From assembly GCF_000720255.1 (NCBI RefSeq), contig NZ_JOJE01000017.1, positions 108,314 through 172,313 of the forward strand: DNA of 64,000 bases. The letters are read 5' to 3'. A program made the position numbers and the translations under genes. The first letter of the stretch is position 1. The number at the start of each line of letters is the position of its first letter. The DNA is from Streptomyces griseus subsp. griseus (GTDB lineage: Bacteria; Actinomycetota; Actinomycetes; Streptomycetales; Streptomycetaceae). The notes beneath the pieces are model-generated. The model was not told the origin of the DNA, did not search any database, and saw nothing but the letters and a program-made list of their open reading frames with translations. Shown here piece after piece: positions 7,309 through 16,550 of this stretch.

Positions 7309-9177
7309 GTGGCCGGTGACGCCACGACTGCGGGGGACCGGCTGCCGTTCCACCGTCTCTCGCCGGACGCCGCCCTGGCGCTCGCGCGGGGTACGGGCGA
7401 CGCCGCGGTACTCGGGGAGCTGCTGAGCGCCGAGCGCAGCCGACGGCTGTTGCTGCTACGCGCGTTGGACAGGGAACTCGCGGCGGAACCCGCCGAGGAG
7501 GACGCCCCCCGGCTGCCGTACGCCGAGGCCTGGACGCTGCTGGAACGCGTGCAGCAGAAGGTGCCCGAGGTGTTCGAGGACGTGCTGATGTCCCCGGGCA
7601 CCGGCATGTGGGTGTCGCTCGCGCTGCGCCGGCTCAGGGGCCGCTCCTACGAGGAGGCGCCGACGTGGGTGGTCATGGGCCATCTGGCGGCGCTGGCCGC
7701 GGCCGCCGGGGCGCGGGCCGGGCTGGACTTCGAGATCACCGTGCCGGTGCGGCGCGGCCTCGTACCGCTGCCGACGCTCGGCTGCGCCCGTCTTCCGGCG
7801 CCGGAGCCGTGGAGCACGGCCCGGGTCGCGGCGGGCGAGGGGCGGTTGCGGATCACGGGCTCCGGCGCCGAGGTGGAGGTTCCGCCCGAGCCGGGCGGGC
7901 ACGCCCCGGGGTGGCTTCCGGTGCGCCGGGTGACTCTCGGGGCGGGCGATCGGGCGAAGACGCTGGTGCTGGAGGAGCTGGACCCGTACCGCACGTTTCC
8001 CCGGCCGAGTGAGCCCCGCCTGCTGGCCGGGGAGGAAGCGGAATCGTGGGAGTCGCTGCTGACGGGTGCCTGGGAGGTGCTGCTGCGCGACGAGCCGGAG
8101 AGCGCCGAGGCGATGCGGCACGGGCTCGTGTCGCTGGCGCCGACCCCCCCGAGAGAAAGGTTTCGGCCGTATAGCGGCACCGCTGGAGACGCCTTCGGCG
8201 GGGTCACGGCGTCGCGGCCGGACGACGTACCGCAACTGGCCGCGACCCTCGTGCACGAGTTCCAGCACATCAAGCTGAGCGGCCTGATGCATCTGGGCCC
8301 GCTGAACGTGTCGGCCGAACCGCAGTCTCGCGAGCCGCTGTTCTACGCCCCCTGGCGCGACGACCCCCGCCCCCTGGGCGGACTGCTCCAGGGCATCTAC
8401 GCCTTCCATGGAGTGACGCGTTTCTGGCGCACCCACCGGCAGGTCGCCGCCCCGGCGTACGCCCCGCTGGCGCACTTCCAGTTCGCGCTGTGGCGCGCCC
8501 AGGTGTGGCTGACACTGAGCGAGGTGCGCGGGCACGAACGGCTGACACCCTTGGGCCGCGAGGTTCTGGAACGCCTCGGTGAGAGCGCCGCGGAGTGGAT
8601 GTCCGACGAGGTGCCGGAGGCGGAGCTGCGTCTGGCCCGGGAGGCCGCCGCCGACCACCGTGCCCGCTGGCGCGGCCATCACCTGCGGCCGCCCGCTGAC
8701 GCCGTCCACGCGACGGTTCGGGCGTGGCAACGCGGCGACGCCCGCCCGCCGGCCGACCTCGCCACCGAGCCCGCCATCGTCCCGGCCACGGTACGGTTCC
8801 TGGACTGCGCGGCCGTCCTGACCCACCACTGGCTCAGCGATCCGGACGGCGACTGGCGTCACGACGCCGCCCGCTACGACGGCGACTCCGGGGGAGTCGA
8901 CGGCGCCGACGAGACCGATGTCCTGCTGGCCTGCGGCGACCACACCGCCGCCCGCCTCGCCTTCACCACCCGCCTGGCCTCCAAGGGCGCCGACGTGGCG
9001 GCATGGGTGGGGCTGGGCCGCAGTCTCCCTGCCGACACCCCCGCCGCCCACCTCCTGCGCGACTTCCCGGAACGCGCCCGCGCCGTCCAGGAGGTTCTCC
9101 AGGGGACGGCGGACGGCCCCGCGGACCCGGTCGCGCTGGCGACCTGGCTGGCGGGCGGCGAGCCGACGGCGCGTTAG
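7309..9177 (+). CDS. Stand-alone HExxH-motif protein, putative RiPP peptide beta-hydroxylase
   Basis: 622 residues from GTG 7309 with GGAGG 4 nt upstream; the start fits 'LPFHRLSPDAALALARG', typical of this family. The hallmark is H316-E-F-Q-H320 in 'LVHEFQHIKLSGLMHL', followed ~45 residues later by a conserved-looking segment with His367 ('GIYAFHGVTRFWR'), a candidate third metal ligand. Family knowledge: HExxH domains of this class occur fused to or beside FxsB radical SAM enzymes, and some act as alpha-ketoglutarate-dependent beta-hydroxylases of Asp or other residues in the peptide. Here the protein has no CxxxCxxC cluster and no neighbouring radical SAM gene. The peptide 86 bp upstream is the obvious substrate (inference). 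Its TAG lies in a perfect inverted repeat. Confidence 0.75.
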   Translation: MAGDATTAGDRLPFHRLSPDAALALARGTGDAAVLGELLSAERSRRLLLLRALDRELAAEPAEEDAPRLPYAEAWTLLERVQQKVPEVFEDVLMSPGTGMWVSLALRRLRGRSYEEAPTWVVMGHLAALAAAAGARAGLDFEITVPVRRGLVPLPTLGCARLPAPEPWSTARVAAGEGRLRITGSGAEVEVPPEPGGHAPGWLPVRRVTLGAGDRAKTLVLEELDPYRTFPRPSEPRLLAGEEAESWESLLTGAWEVLLRDEPESAEAMRHGLVSLAPTPPRERFRPYSGTAGDAFGGVTASRPDDVPQLAATLVHEFQHIKLSGLMHLGPLNVSAEPQSREPLFYAPWRDDPRPLGGLLQGIYAFHGVTRFWRTHRQVAAPAYAPLAHFQFALWRAQVWLTLSEVRGHERLTPLGREVLERLGESAAEWMSDEVPEAELRLAREAAADHRARWRGHHLRPPADAVHATVRAWQRGDARPPADLATEPAIVPATVRFLDCAAVLTHHWLSDPDGDWRHDAARYDGDSGGVDGADETDVLLACGDHTAARLAFTTRLASKGADVAAWVGLGRSLPADTPAAHLLRDFPERARAVQEVLQGTADGPADPVALATWLAGGEPTAR

Positions 9178-9225
9178 GGCCTGTATGGAGTCGTGATCTG
9201 GGCTCGCAACTCCATACAGGCCCTA
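9175..9225. terminator. Perfect 17-bp inverted repeat between convergent genes
   Basis: TAGGGCCTGTATGGAGT (9175-9191) pairs perfectly with ACTCCATACAGGCCCTA (9209-9225) around a 17-nt loop. The first arm includes the TAG of the HExxH gene. A second GC-rich hairpin (GAGGGG/CCCCTC) follows at about 9237-9262. Together they should stop transcription from both directions. There is no T tract. Confidence 0.8.
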
Positions 9226-9265
9226 GACGGAACGAGGGTGAGGGGGCCGGAAAGACCCCCTCGCC

Positions 9266-12200
9266 CTACAGCGGCAGCGGGTCGATGTCGCAGTTGGCGC
9301 GCTCGCCCGCCCGGAACTGCACGGTCGCCGGGTGCGGAGTGCCCGACTCGATCTGCAGCCGGGGCGCGTCGAGGACCCGCTCCATGCGCTGCAGGGTGTC
9401 CTCGCGCAGGGCGCTCGCCTGGGCCTCGGCGCCGGTCGCGGCGAGGTCCAGTGCGAGGTTTCCGGCGCACGCGAGTGTCGTCGGGTGGTCGTCCCCGAAC
9501 GTCGTCCGGCACAGTGCCAGCGTGTCCTCGCCCCGGCGCCGCGCCTCCTCGTGCTGCCCGAGGGCGGCCAGGTCGCTGGCGAGGTTGATGGCGCACACCA
9601 GGGCGAGGGGGTGTCCGGCGCCGAGCCGGTCGGTGAGCGAGCCGAGCGCCGTCTCGTCCAGCCGTCGCGCCTCCTCGGGCTGGCCGAGCAGTCGCAGGGT
9701 CACGGCGAGGTCCACGTCGGCGGAGAGCACGTGCGGGTGGTGCGGGTCGTAGATCTGCCGGTAGCCCTCGGCCGCCTTCACGCCCCGCGTCCGGGCCGCC
9801 TGCAGGTCGCCGTTCTGACGCAGCGCCACCGACAGGGTCAGCGCCGCCGACAGGGAGCGGGGGTGGGTCTCGCCGTAGCGCCGGATGAACTGGGCGTGGG
9901 CCTCGGTGGCCAGCTCCAGCGAGCGGGCGTGGTCGCCCTCCTTGCGGCAGGACTCGCTCAGCTGGCGCATGGCGTCGACGGTGGCGGGGTTGCCGGGCCC
10001 GAACACGTCCCGGTACGCCCCCTGCACGGACTCGTGCTGGGTCCGTGCGGCGACGTAGTCGCCGGTCTCGCGCACATCGATGGCCATGACGTGCTCGGTG
10101 ATCAGCGTCCGCCGGTCGTCCCGTCCGTAAAGCCGCAGCTTCAGGTCCAGCGTGCGCCGGTCCAGCTCCAGGGCCTGCCGGAAGTCACCGGCGAGCCGCA
10201 GGCTCACGCCGAGGTTGTGGGTGATGTTGAGCGTGGTCGGGTCGTCCTCGCCGAACGCCCTGCGGGCCCGCTCGTAGGCGGTCTTGTCCAGCTCGGCGCC
10301 GGTGGCGAACCTGCCCTCGACCCGTCGTACGGCCGCCTCCAGCTGGATCGCGTCGAGCGCGTCCTCGCGGGTGTCCGGGCCGTCGGCCGGTGCGGTGCGC
10401 TCGTAGACCTCCCGCAGGTGGGAGACGAGCCGGGCGGCGTCGTCGAAGCGGCCGACCACCCAGTACATGAAGCACAGCCACTGCCCCATCAGCAGTGTCT
10501 GCTGGTCCTCCTCGCCGAAGATGGTCAGCCAGGACTCCCAGGCCTGCTCGGAGAAGTCGAGCGACACGTCGTGGTCGCCCCAGAAGTACAGGTACTCGGC
10601 CACGTTGCGAACCAGCTGCCGCACCCACGGCTGGTCGGACTTGATCGCGTCGGAGGCGATGACGTGGCTGTAGAGCTCCGCGTACCGGGGCCAGCTCCCG
10701 GGGTTCATGGGCGACTTCGGGTCGGCTGCGGCCAGCAGGGTGTGAGCGCCATGGCGCATACGGGTCTGCTCCTGGGGCGACATGCGGTTGTTCAGCACGA
10801 GCTGCACCAGGCGGTGCATCTCGATCGAGTTCGTACGGTGGTCGATACGCGCCAGCGAATAGCGGTTCACCTCCCTTATCGCGCGCGCGAGCCGGATCGG
10901 GTCGTTCAGTGCCGCGTCGAGCTCGGGGAAGATGCTGCTGTTGCCGAGCCCGGAGAAGATCGAACGCGAGATCGGGTCGGGGGAGAAGTAGGAGCACAGC
11001 TGCAACAGCCGCAGTGCCGCCGGGCTGCGGGTCTCCAGGTGGTCCAGGGAGACGTTCCAGGCCGCGGCGACGGGCAGTTGGTAGTCCGGGGGAGGGGCGA
11101 CCTCGAGGAGTTCCATGCGCTTGGACTCGAACAGGCGCAGGTATTCGGACGCGGGCATCCCCGTCTCCGCCCGCCACGCCGCCGCCTGTTCCAGCGCCAG
11201 CGGCAGATCGCCGAGCGCCTCGGCGAGCCGGTCGGCCTCCTCCTCCTGGAGCGGCGGCCCGGACCGGCGCAGCAGTTCCTTGCTCTCCTCGCGGGTGAAC
11301 ACGTCCACCTCGAGGGAGCCGCCGACCTGGCCCCAGCGCCGGTTGCGGGAGGTGACGAGGATCGTGCCGTTGCCGCCCTGCGGGAAGTAGTGACGGACCT
11401 GCTCGGGGTTGTCCGCGTTGTCGAAGATCAGCAGCCAGCGCGAGTACGGCCGCCCCTCGCGCAGCGCCTCCCGGACCGCGGGACCGGCGATGTTGGCCTC
11501 GGTGGAGGTCTCCAGACCCAGCCGCTGGGCCAACTCCACCAGGGCCTGGCCGATCTGGCCCGGCCGCTCGGCCGGGATCCACCACACGACGTCGTAGTCA
11601 CTCTGGTGGCGGTAGGCGTACTCGATGGCGAGCTGCGTCTTGCCGACACCGCCCATGCCGTGGATCGCCTCCGGGAGCACCGTCGTCGTGCCCTCCCGCA
11701 ACCGCTGGTCGAGCAGCTCCAGCAGGGCGGACCGCCCGGTGAAGTTCGGATTTCGGGGCGGCAGATTCCCCCAGACACGCGGTTGTGCCGTGCGGTCCCC
11801 CTCCACGGTCCGCTGGGGTGTTGTCGACATCTGCGAGGCTCCTTCGGAAGCGGTTCGGGACGCGCGCGCCGCTTCGTCGCCGACCGCCGCCGGGGCCGGG
11901 CGTGACGGTGCGGGTCCCGTCGTGGTGCGTGGTCTTTTCTCCAGGCTGATTGCGTGTTGCCGATCGTGCCAGCTCAGCACCCGGGCCAACATGGCGGCAC
12001 GCTGGGCGTACCTGCCCGAAAGGGCTCGCAGAGCGGTCAGCTCCACGCGGATGAAGGCGATGTTGCGGCGGTTGACGCGGGGCATCGCCAGGGTGTCCAG
12101 CGGTTCCAGTGGAGAGGGCAGCAACGCGCCGCTCGCCCGGTGTTCGGCGAACAGCACGCGTACGTCGTGCAGCACCCTCGTGGTGGCGCCGCGGCGGCCC

Positions 12201-13330
12201 AGCGCCAGCAGCTCCTCCCGGGTGTTCGGGGCGAACGTGAACGTCACGTCGGACGGTCCCTCGCCCTCCGTACGGGTGGGCCGGACCAGTCCGCTCATCA
12301 GCAGTTCGGAGACATGGACGGGGCCGGCGCCCGGGGTGGTCTCGACGACCTTGCGGATCACGGGCAGGCTCAGCGGCGCGGCGGCCAGCCGGGTCGCGAG
12401 CGTGAACGCCGTGGGGCTCGCGGCGGCCCGGAAGTCGGAGACCCGCTCAACGGCGGGCAGGGTGCTGTGCGGGTCGGGCACGTCCTCGGCCCAGGGCAGG
12501 CCGCGTGCCGCGTCGGGCCTGCGTTTCCACTGGCTGGCCTGGATGGCGGACAGGTCCAGCCATGCGGGCTCCCGCCCGGACACCAGCCGGGTCAGCGCCT
12601 GTGCCCAGCGGTTGGTGAGGGCGAGGACGGGGACGACGACCGGGTCGGGGTCGTGATCGGCCCCCGGGCCGGGGCCGGAACCGGGCGCGTCAGGAGTGTC
12701 GGGAGTGTCGGGGGTGTCGTCGCGTAACCCCGCCGGAACCTCGCGCTCCGCCCAGTCCCAGGCGCTGTTGGCCGCCCAGGGGCGGGGGGCGCGGATGCGG
12801 ACGCGGTGGACGTCGAGACCGGTGCGGAACCACAGGTGCTGGGGGAGCATGTGGACCACGGCGACGGGACACGTACGCCCCCACTCGCGCAGCAGCGGCT
12901 GTACGGCGCCGAGCCGCCACCCGAGCGCCAGCGCGTCGGTCAGCACCATCACCACCCGGTGCACGTCCGCCGGCGCGGCGCCCAGGGGTTCCTCCAGGCT
13001 CACCCGGGCCGGGTCGGTCTCGTCGGTGCCCAGCAGGCGCACCACCCGCACCAGGGTGAAGTCCCCGGCCTGCCGCAGCTCCTCCGCGAGGTCGTCGACG
13101 GCTCGGTCCCACATCCGCATCGTCGGATGGGCGTCGATGACGAGGACCGCCTCGGCGGGCTCGGGCCCGTCCGGCTGCGCGAGGCTGCTCAGGACGTGGG
13201 CCGCCTCCCGGCGCGCACGCGCTGCCCGGCCCGCCCGCCGGTCGTCGTCATCGTGCATGGGGGCTCTCAAAGCGTCGAGACGACGGCGAGAGTGACGCGG
13301 AGTCGCGCAGACCCCGGGCATGCGTGACAT
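9266..13330 (-). CDS. fxsT: FxsT-type giant signalling protein: SAV_2336-like N-domain, NB-ARC NTPase, TPR repeats
   Basis: Up to 1354 residues; Met25 (13258) is an alternative start and the RBS evidence is weak for both. Residues ~40-470 match the SAV_2336 N-terminal-related domain ('VLVIDAHPTMRMWDRAVDDL', 'VAVVHMLPQHLWFRTGL'). A linker leads to 'WGNLPPRNPNFTGRSALLEL', the usual FxsT entry into the NTPase. The NB-ARC has P-loop GMGGVGKT near residue 558, Walker B 'WLLIFDNADN' and GLPL-like 'LPLALEQAAAW'. From ~900 to the end run ~42-residue kinesin-light-chain-type TPRs. FxsT is a known partner of FxSxx-COOH peptides, probably a sensor-switch ATPase in a conflict system. It ends convergently to the HExxH gene. 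Confidence 0.82.
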   Translation of the reverse strand: MSRMPGVCATPRHSRRRLDALRAPMHDDDDRRAGRAARARREAAHVLSSLAQPDGPEPAEAVLVIDAHPTMRMWDRAVDDLAEELRQAGDFTLVRVVRLLGTDETDPARVSLEEPLGAAPADVHRVVMVLTDALALGWRLGAVQPLLREWGRTCPVAVVHMLPQHLWFRTGLDVHRVRIRAPRPWAANSAWDWAEREVPAGLRDDTPDTPDTPDAPGSGPGPGADHDPDPVVVPVLALTNRWAQALTRLVSGREPAWLDLSAIQASQWKRRPDAARGLPWAEDVPDPHSTLPAVERVSDFRAAASPTAFTLATRLAAAPLSLPVIRKVVETTPGAGPVHVSELLMSGLVRPTRTEGEGPSDVTFTFAPNTREELLALGRRGATTRVLHDVRVLFAEHRASGALLPSPLEPLDTLAMPRVNRRNIAFIRVELTALRALSGRYAQRAAMLARVLSWHDRQHAISLEKRPRTTTGPAPSRPAPAAVGDEAARASRTASEGASQMSTTPQRTVEGDRTAQPRVWGNLPPRNPNFTGRSALLELLDQRLREGTTTVLPEAIHGMGGVGKTQLAIEYAYRHQSDYDVVWWIPAERPGQIGQALVELAQRLGLETSTEANIAGPAVREALREGRPYSRWLLIFDNADNPEQVRHYFPQGGNGTILVTSRNRRWGQVGGSLEVDVFTREESKELLRRSGPPLQEEEADRLAEALGDLPLALEQAAAWRAETGMPASEYLRLFESKRMELLEVAPPPDYQLPVAAAWNVSLDHLETRSPAALRLLQLCSYFSPDPISRSIFSGLGNSSIFPELDAALNDPIRLARAIREVNRYSLARIDHRTNSIEMHRLVQLVLNNRMSPQEQTRMRHGAHTLLAAADPKSPMNPGSWPRYAELYSHVIASDAIKSDQPWVRQLVRNVAEYLYFWGDHDVSLDFSEQAWESWLTIFGEEDQQTLLMGQWLCFMYWVVGRFDDAARLVSHLREVYERTAPADGPDTREDALDAIQLEAAVRRVEGRFATGAELDKTAYERARRAFGEDDPTTLNITHNLGVSLRLAGDFRQALELDRRTLDLKLRLYGRDDRRTLITEHVMAIDVRETGDYVAARTQHESVQGAYRDVFGPGNPATVDAMRQLSESCRKEGDHARSLELATEAHAQFIRRYGETHPRSLSAALTLSVALRQNGDLQAARTRGVKAAEGYRQIYDPHHPHVLSADVDLAVTLRLLGQPEEARRLDETALGSLTDRLGAGHPLALVCAINLASDLAALGQHEEARRRGEDTLALCRTTFGDDHPTTLACAGNLALDLAATGAEAQASALREDTLQRMERVLDAPRLQIESGTPHPATVQFRAGERANCDIDPLPL

Positions 13331-13531
13331 CCACGGGGAAAGGGTTGCAGTGCGTCCACCCCCGAGGCAAGTACGTACGGGGGCTCATGCGGAGGGTGCG
13401 CAAAAGCATGGAGGAGGCAGACAGACCGGCGCGGGACCGATAGCGGCTGGTCGATGCACATGGGTTCATCGCGTGGCACGTCCTCTCACCGTCGGGCCAC
13501 CGTTCGCGATCCCGCGAGCCGGCCTGCCGGT

Positions 13532-15046
13532 TCACCGCTGCACCGGCGCATGGTCCGGGCCCGGCGGGCCGGGTCTGCGCTCCGGGTCGTCGAGCAGGAT
13601 CGCGAGGTGGCGTCCCACGTGGTTGTCCCATCCCTCGGGGCCGACCGCCAGCGCTTCTCTGCGCCATCTTCCGGCCCGCTCCAGAAGGCTGCCCAGTCCA
13701 CGGTCCTGCACGATGTCCGCGACCGCCTCCTTGAACGCGGGGTCGGAGCAGTCGCCGCGGTGCCAGATCATGGCCGGGATCCCGGCCCGCAGGGCCGCCC
13801 TGAACTCCTGGCGGCTGGTGAGGGAGTCACCGCCCGGCGGCTCGCTCAGCACCAGGCAGACGGCCTGCTCGTCCTCCTTCAGCTCCCGCTCCAGGTGGAA
13901 GTGGGACTGCCCCGGACGGTTCCAGTAGGAGTGGCTGTCGGCGGGCTGTTCCTTCAGCTGGCGCCACTTGTTGTGCCAGGGCCGGTGCCAGGAGGCCTTG
14001 CGCAGGCGTTCGAAGCTGCGGAGCAGGACGGGGTAGTCCAGCACCAGGGGCGTGGGGGAGGAGCCGGACTCCTTGTTCCACCACTCGACCGGCTCACTGA
14101 GAAGTTCCCACGGCAGGATGAATTCGAGGACGACCGGTTGCCGCAGGTCCGACCAGCGCTCCTCGGTCTGCTCGATGAGCTGCTCGACCTCCGAGGGCAG
14201 CTCGTCGCGGTGCAGGTGCAGCGTCTCGCCGGGGACGGGGTGCCAGCCCTCCGCGTCCGACTGCCGCCAGTGGGAGAGGTAGTAGCGCTCGGGGTCCACG
14301 CCGTCCGGCTCGAACTGGATCATCAGATACGCCGGGACCAGCGACGGCGGCGGCTGGGCGACCCCGCCGCGCTGCCACTCGGCCATCCGCTCCTCCAGGC
14401 CCCAGCTGAGGGCCTGCTGCCGGTTCCAGCGCCGCAGCTGTTCCGCCGCCTCCGCCTTGCCGTCCTCCATCAGCTGGTCGGCGGCGAGCGACAGGAACGC
14501 CATGCTCACGGGCAGTTCCCTCGCCGCCGCGTTGTCACCGGCCAGCCGTAAGAACACCGCCCAGCCCGTGTCGCACCACGTCGGCAGCTCCTGGGTGCGA
14601 GAACGGCTCGCCCGGCGCGCCATCGTGGCCAGGGCGGCCGTCGACCGCATCTCCAGCAGCACGGGCCGCAGCGGATGCAGGTCGGCGCCGTCGAAGAAGT
14701 CCACGGCCTCCCACTCGTCCACCAGGCGCCGCAGCACCCCGACGGCCGCCGACTGCTGCTCCACGTACCCCAGACACCGCGCCAGGGACGACAGCCCGTC
14801 CGGGAACCGGGCGCACTGCTCGACGAGTTGGAACAGCTGCGCGCGCAGCTTCTCGCTGCGGACGAGCTCCACCGGGGAGCCCAGCTCCTGGCCGAGATAG
14901 CCCACGACCAGGTCGGCGCTGTTGGGGTGCCGCATCGCGTCCGATTCCTGGAGCGCGCTGACGACCTCGGCCACCAACTCGTTGCGAACCCGTGCAGGGC
15001 TGCGCCCTTCCACCCCCGTGACCTCCCGATCGCCCGCGACCGTCAT
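13532..15046 (-). CDS. EAD2-VMAP-C conflict-system protein
   Basis: 504 residues from ATG with AGGACGA upstream. Residues ~18-112 ('RVRNELVAEVVSALQE'...'CARFPDGLSSLARCLGYVEQ') form an EAD2 adaptor like that on the trypsin at 5861-6928. The rest, especially ~270-495 ('RQPVVLEFILPWELLSEPVE', 'PVLLRSFERLR', 'GWDNHVGRHLAILLDDPER'), matches the VMAP C-terminal domain (vWA-MoxR-associated protein). In classical ternary systems VMAP carries an EAD and is accompanied by MoxR and vWA genes, but none is visible here. Matching EAD2s suggest it recruits the trypsin. It lies 52 bp after the trypco-like gene and 201 bp before fxsT, on the same strand. Confidence 0.82.
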   Translation of the reverse strand: MTVAGDREVTGVEGRSPARVRNELVAEVVSALQESDAMRHPNSADLVVGYLGQELGSPVELVRSEKLRAQLFQLVEQCARFPDGLSSLARCLGYVEQQSAAVGVLRRLVDEWEAVDFFDGADLHPLRPVLLEMRSTAALATMARRASRSRTQELPTWCDTGWAVFLRLAGDNAAARELPVSMAFLSLAADQLMEDGKAEAAEQLRRWNRQQALSWGLEERMAEWQRGGVAQPPPSLVPAYLMIQFEPDGVDPERYYLSHWRQSDAEGWHPVPGETLHLHRDELPSEVEQLIEQTEERWSDLRQPVVLEFILPWELLSEPVEWWNKESGSSPTPLVLDYPVLLRSFERLRKASWHRPWHNKWRQLKEQPADSHSYWNRPGQSHFHLERELKEDEQAVCLVLSEPPGGDSLTSRQEFRAALRAGIPAMIWHRGDCSDPAFKEAVADIVQDRGLGSLLERAGRWRREALAVGPEGWDNHVGRHLAILLDDPERRPGPPGPDHAPVQR

Positions 15047-15097
15047 CGAGTTCGTCCTGATCGTGCCGACCAGCGTACGGCCCCACGTCCCCCCACG

Positions 15098-15406
15098 TCA
15101 GCGCTCATGGTCGACCTCGTCCGCGGAGATCAGCACGGTGTGGTGGGTGCCGTCGGGGGCGACCAGCTTCGGTTGCAGGGTGAGGCTGACGCGGTGGGTG
15201 CGCAGCGTCCCCGTCGAAGCGTCGGCCCCCGCCTCGACGACCCAGAACCGCACCTTGCCGCCCGCTCCGCCCTTCCGGTCCACCGCGACGGTCGCCTCCA
15301 CTTCGACGGGCCCGAGCTCGAACCGCACCGGCCCGCCCGCCCCGTCCGTCATCGCGGCGTTCAGCTCATGCCGCAACTGCCGGATCATCTCCGCGAGTTC
15401 GATCAC
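15098..15406 (-). CDS. Trypsin-co-occurring (trypco2-type, CU044_2847-like) small protein
   Basis: 102 residues from GTG 15406 with GGGGAGGA 4-5 nt upstream. The sequence 'IELAEMIRQLRHELNAAMTD' then 'VRFELGPVEVEATVAVDRKG' and 'KVRFWVVEAGAD' follows the trypco pattern: a short helix and a beta-rich half. These domains are found beside trypsin-EAD proteases in conflict systems, and their function is unknown. It is the first gene of the minus-strand operon trypco-VMAP-fxsT. It completes the set with the trypsin-EAD2 at 5861. Confidence 0.8.
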   Translation of the reverse strand: MIELAEMIRQLRHELNAAMTDGAGGPVRFELGPVEVEATVAVDRKGGAGGKVRFWVVEAGADASTGTLRTHRVSLTLQPKLVAPDGTHHTVLISADEVDHER

Positions 15407-15570
15407 ACTGTCCTCCCCGTGACATCCACCTCCCTCAGTTCTACAGGTGTCGGCTGAGGCTCGCCCGGGCTTGGGTGGAGATGGGGGATTGGGGGCCGAA
15501 AAGGGCGCAGGGGGCGGCAGGGGCGGGTATGGGTGCCGAGCGTGCGTCAGGCCCGTGCCGACCAGGGCGC

Positions 15571-15636
15571 ACGTCCATACTGACCGGGGGGCACGACCGT
15601 ACTGACCGGGAGTCACATCCGTACTGAGCGGGTGCC
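15571..15636. repeat. Three 22-bp direct repeats at the 3' end of the oxidoreductase gene
   Basis: ACGTCCATACTGACCGGGGG, ACGACCGTACTGACCGGGAG and ACATCCGTACTGAGCGGGTG begin successive 22-bp units at 15571, 15593 and 15615. The third unit holds the last codons and stop of the minus-strand oxidoreductase. They could be protein-binding iterons or simple slippage products. Confidence 0.75.
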
Positions 15637-16503
15637 CTCCGTCCGGGCCTCCAGCGCGCGCAGCACCGCCACCATGTCCGCCCCGCCGTGCCCCTGCGCC
15701 ACGGTCTCGTCGAAGAGGGCGTGGCATACGTCGAGGAGGGGAGAGGCGAGGTCGGCCTTGCGGGCCGCCTCGGCGATCAGGCGGTTGTTCTTCAACACGT
15801 CCGCGGCGGCCGCCTGGACGGCGAAGTCCCGGGCCAGCAGTTTGGGTGCCTTCATACGGAAGACGGGGCTGGCCATGGGGCCCGCGTCCAGTACGTCGAC
15901 GAGGAGGCGCTGGTCGAGACCGTGCCGGTCGGCGAAGTGGAACGCCTCCGTCAGACCGGTGACCAGCGTGATCAGGAACAGGTTCACCGAGAACTTCATC
16001 AGCAGCGCACCGGGGACGGCACCGCAGTCGAACGTCTCCCGGCACATGGGCGCGAGCAGGGGGCGTACGACCTCCAGGGCGGGCCCGTCACCCGCCAGCA
16101 TCGCCACCAACTCCCCGCGCTCCGCCGGTACGCGTGAACCGGAGACGGGTGCCTCGACGTAACTCCCGCCCGCCGCACGGACGGTGGCCCCCAGGCCGGC
16201 CGAGTACTCCGGCGAGGTCGTGCCCATGTGGACGACGGTGCATCCGGCGACGCGGGCCGCGAACTCCGGGGTGCCGCGCCCCAGCACCGCGTCGATCGCG
16301 GGCTCGTCGGCCAGCATCAGGATCACCACCCCGGCCCGCTCGAACACCTCGCCGGCGTCCGCCGCGACCCGCGCACCGGCGGCACGCAGGGGGTCGCACC
16401 GGGCCGGGGTGCGGTTCCAGACGACGAGGGGCGTCCCCGCGCGGGCGAGGTTGAGCGCCATGGGCTGCCCCATGACCCCGAGACCGACAAAACCCAGGTA
16501 CAC
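15613..16503 (-). CDS. NAD(P)-dependent oxidoreductase, 3-hydroxyisobutyrate dehydrogenase / beta-hydroxyacid dehydrogenase family
   Basis: 296 residues from GTG 16503 ([12 protein letters not shown]...). The N-terminal Rossmann motif [10 protein letters not shown] with following 'VWNRT' indicates an NADP-preferring dehydrogenase. The family Lys is present in '[20 protein letters not shown]', and the C-terminal helical domain contains 'KDNR'-like '[20 protein letters not shown]'. Typical substrates are 3-hydroxyisobutyrate, tartronate semialdehyde or succinic semialdehyde; the specific one cannot be assigned. It is divergent from the TetR gene, with two palindromic operators between them, so it is very likely that regulator's target. 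Confidence 0.85.
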   Translation of the reverse strand: MYLGFVGLGVMGQPMALNLARAGTPLVVWNRTPARCDPLRAAGARVAADAGEVFERAGVVILMLADEPAIDAVLGRGTPEFAARVAGCTVVHMGTTSPEYSAGLGATVRAAGGSYVEAPVSGSRVPAERGELVAMLAGDGPALEVVRPLLAPMCRETFDCGAVPGALLMKFSVNLFLITLVTGLTEAFHFADRHGLDQRLLVDVLDAGPMASPVFRMKAPKLLARDFAVQAAAADVLKNNRLIAEAARKADLASPLLDVCHALFDETVAQGHGGADMVAVLRALEARTEGTRSVRM

Positions 16504-16550
16504 GCTGCACCACCGTCTTCTCGTCACCGGGACACCCGGCCGTGCGGGAG

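Noticed and set aside
5861..15406. Radical SAM maturase (fxsB) in the conflict locus
   Set aside because: No CxxxCxxC-containing protein is encoded on either strand in this interval.
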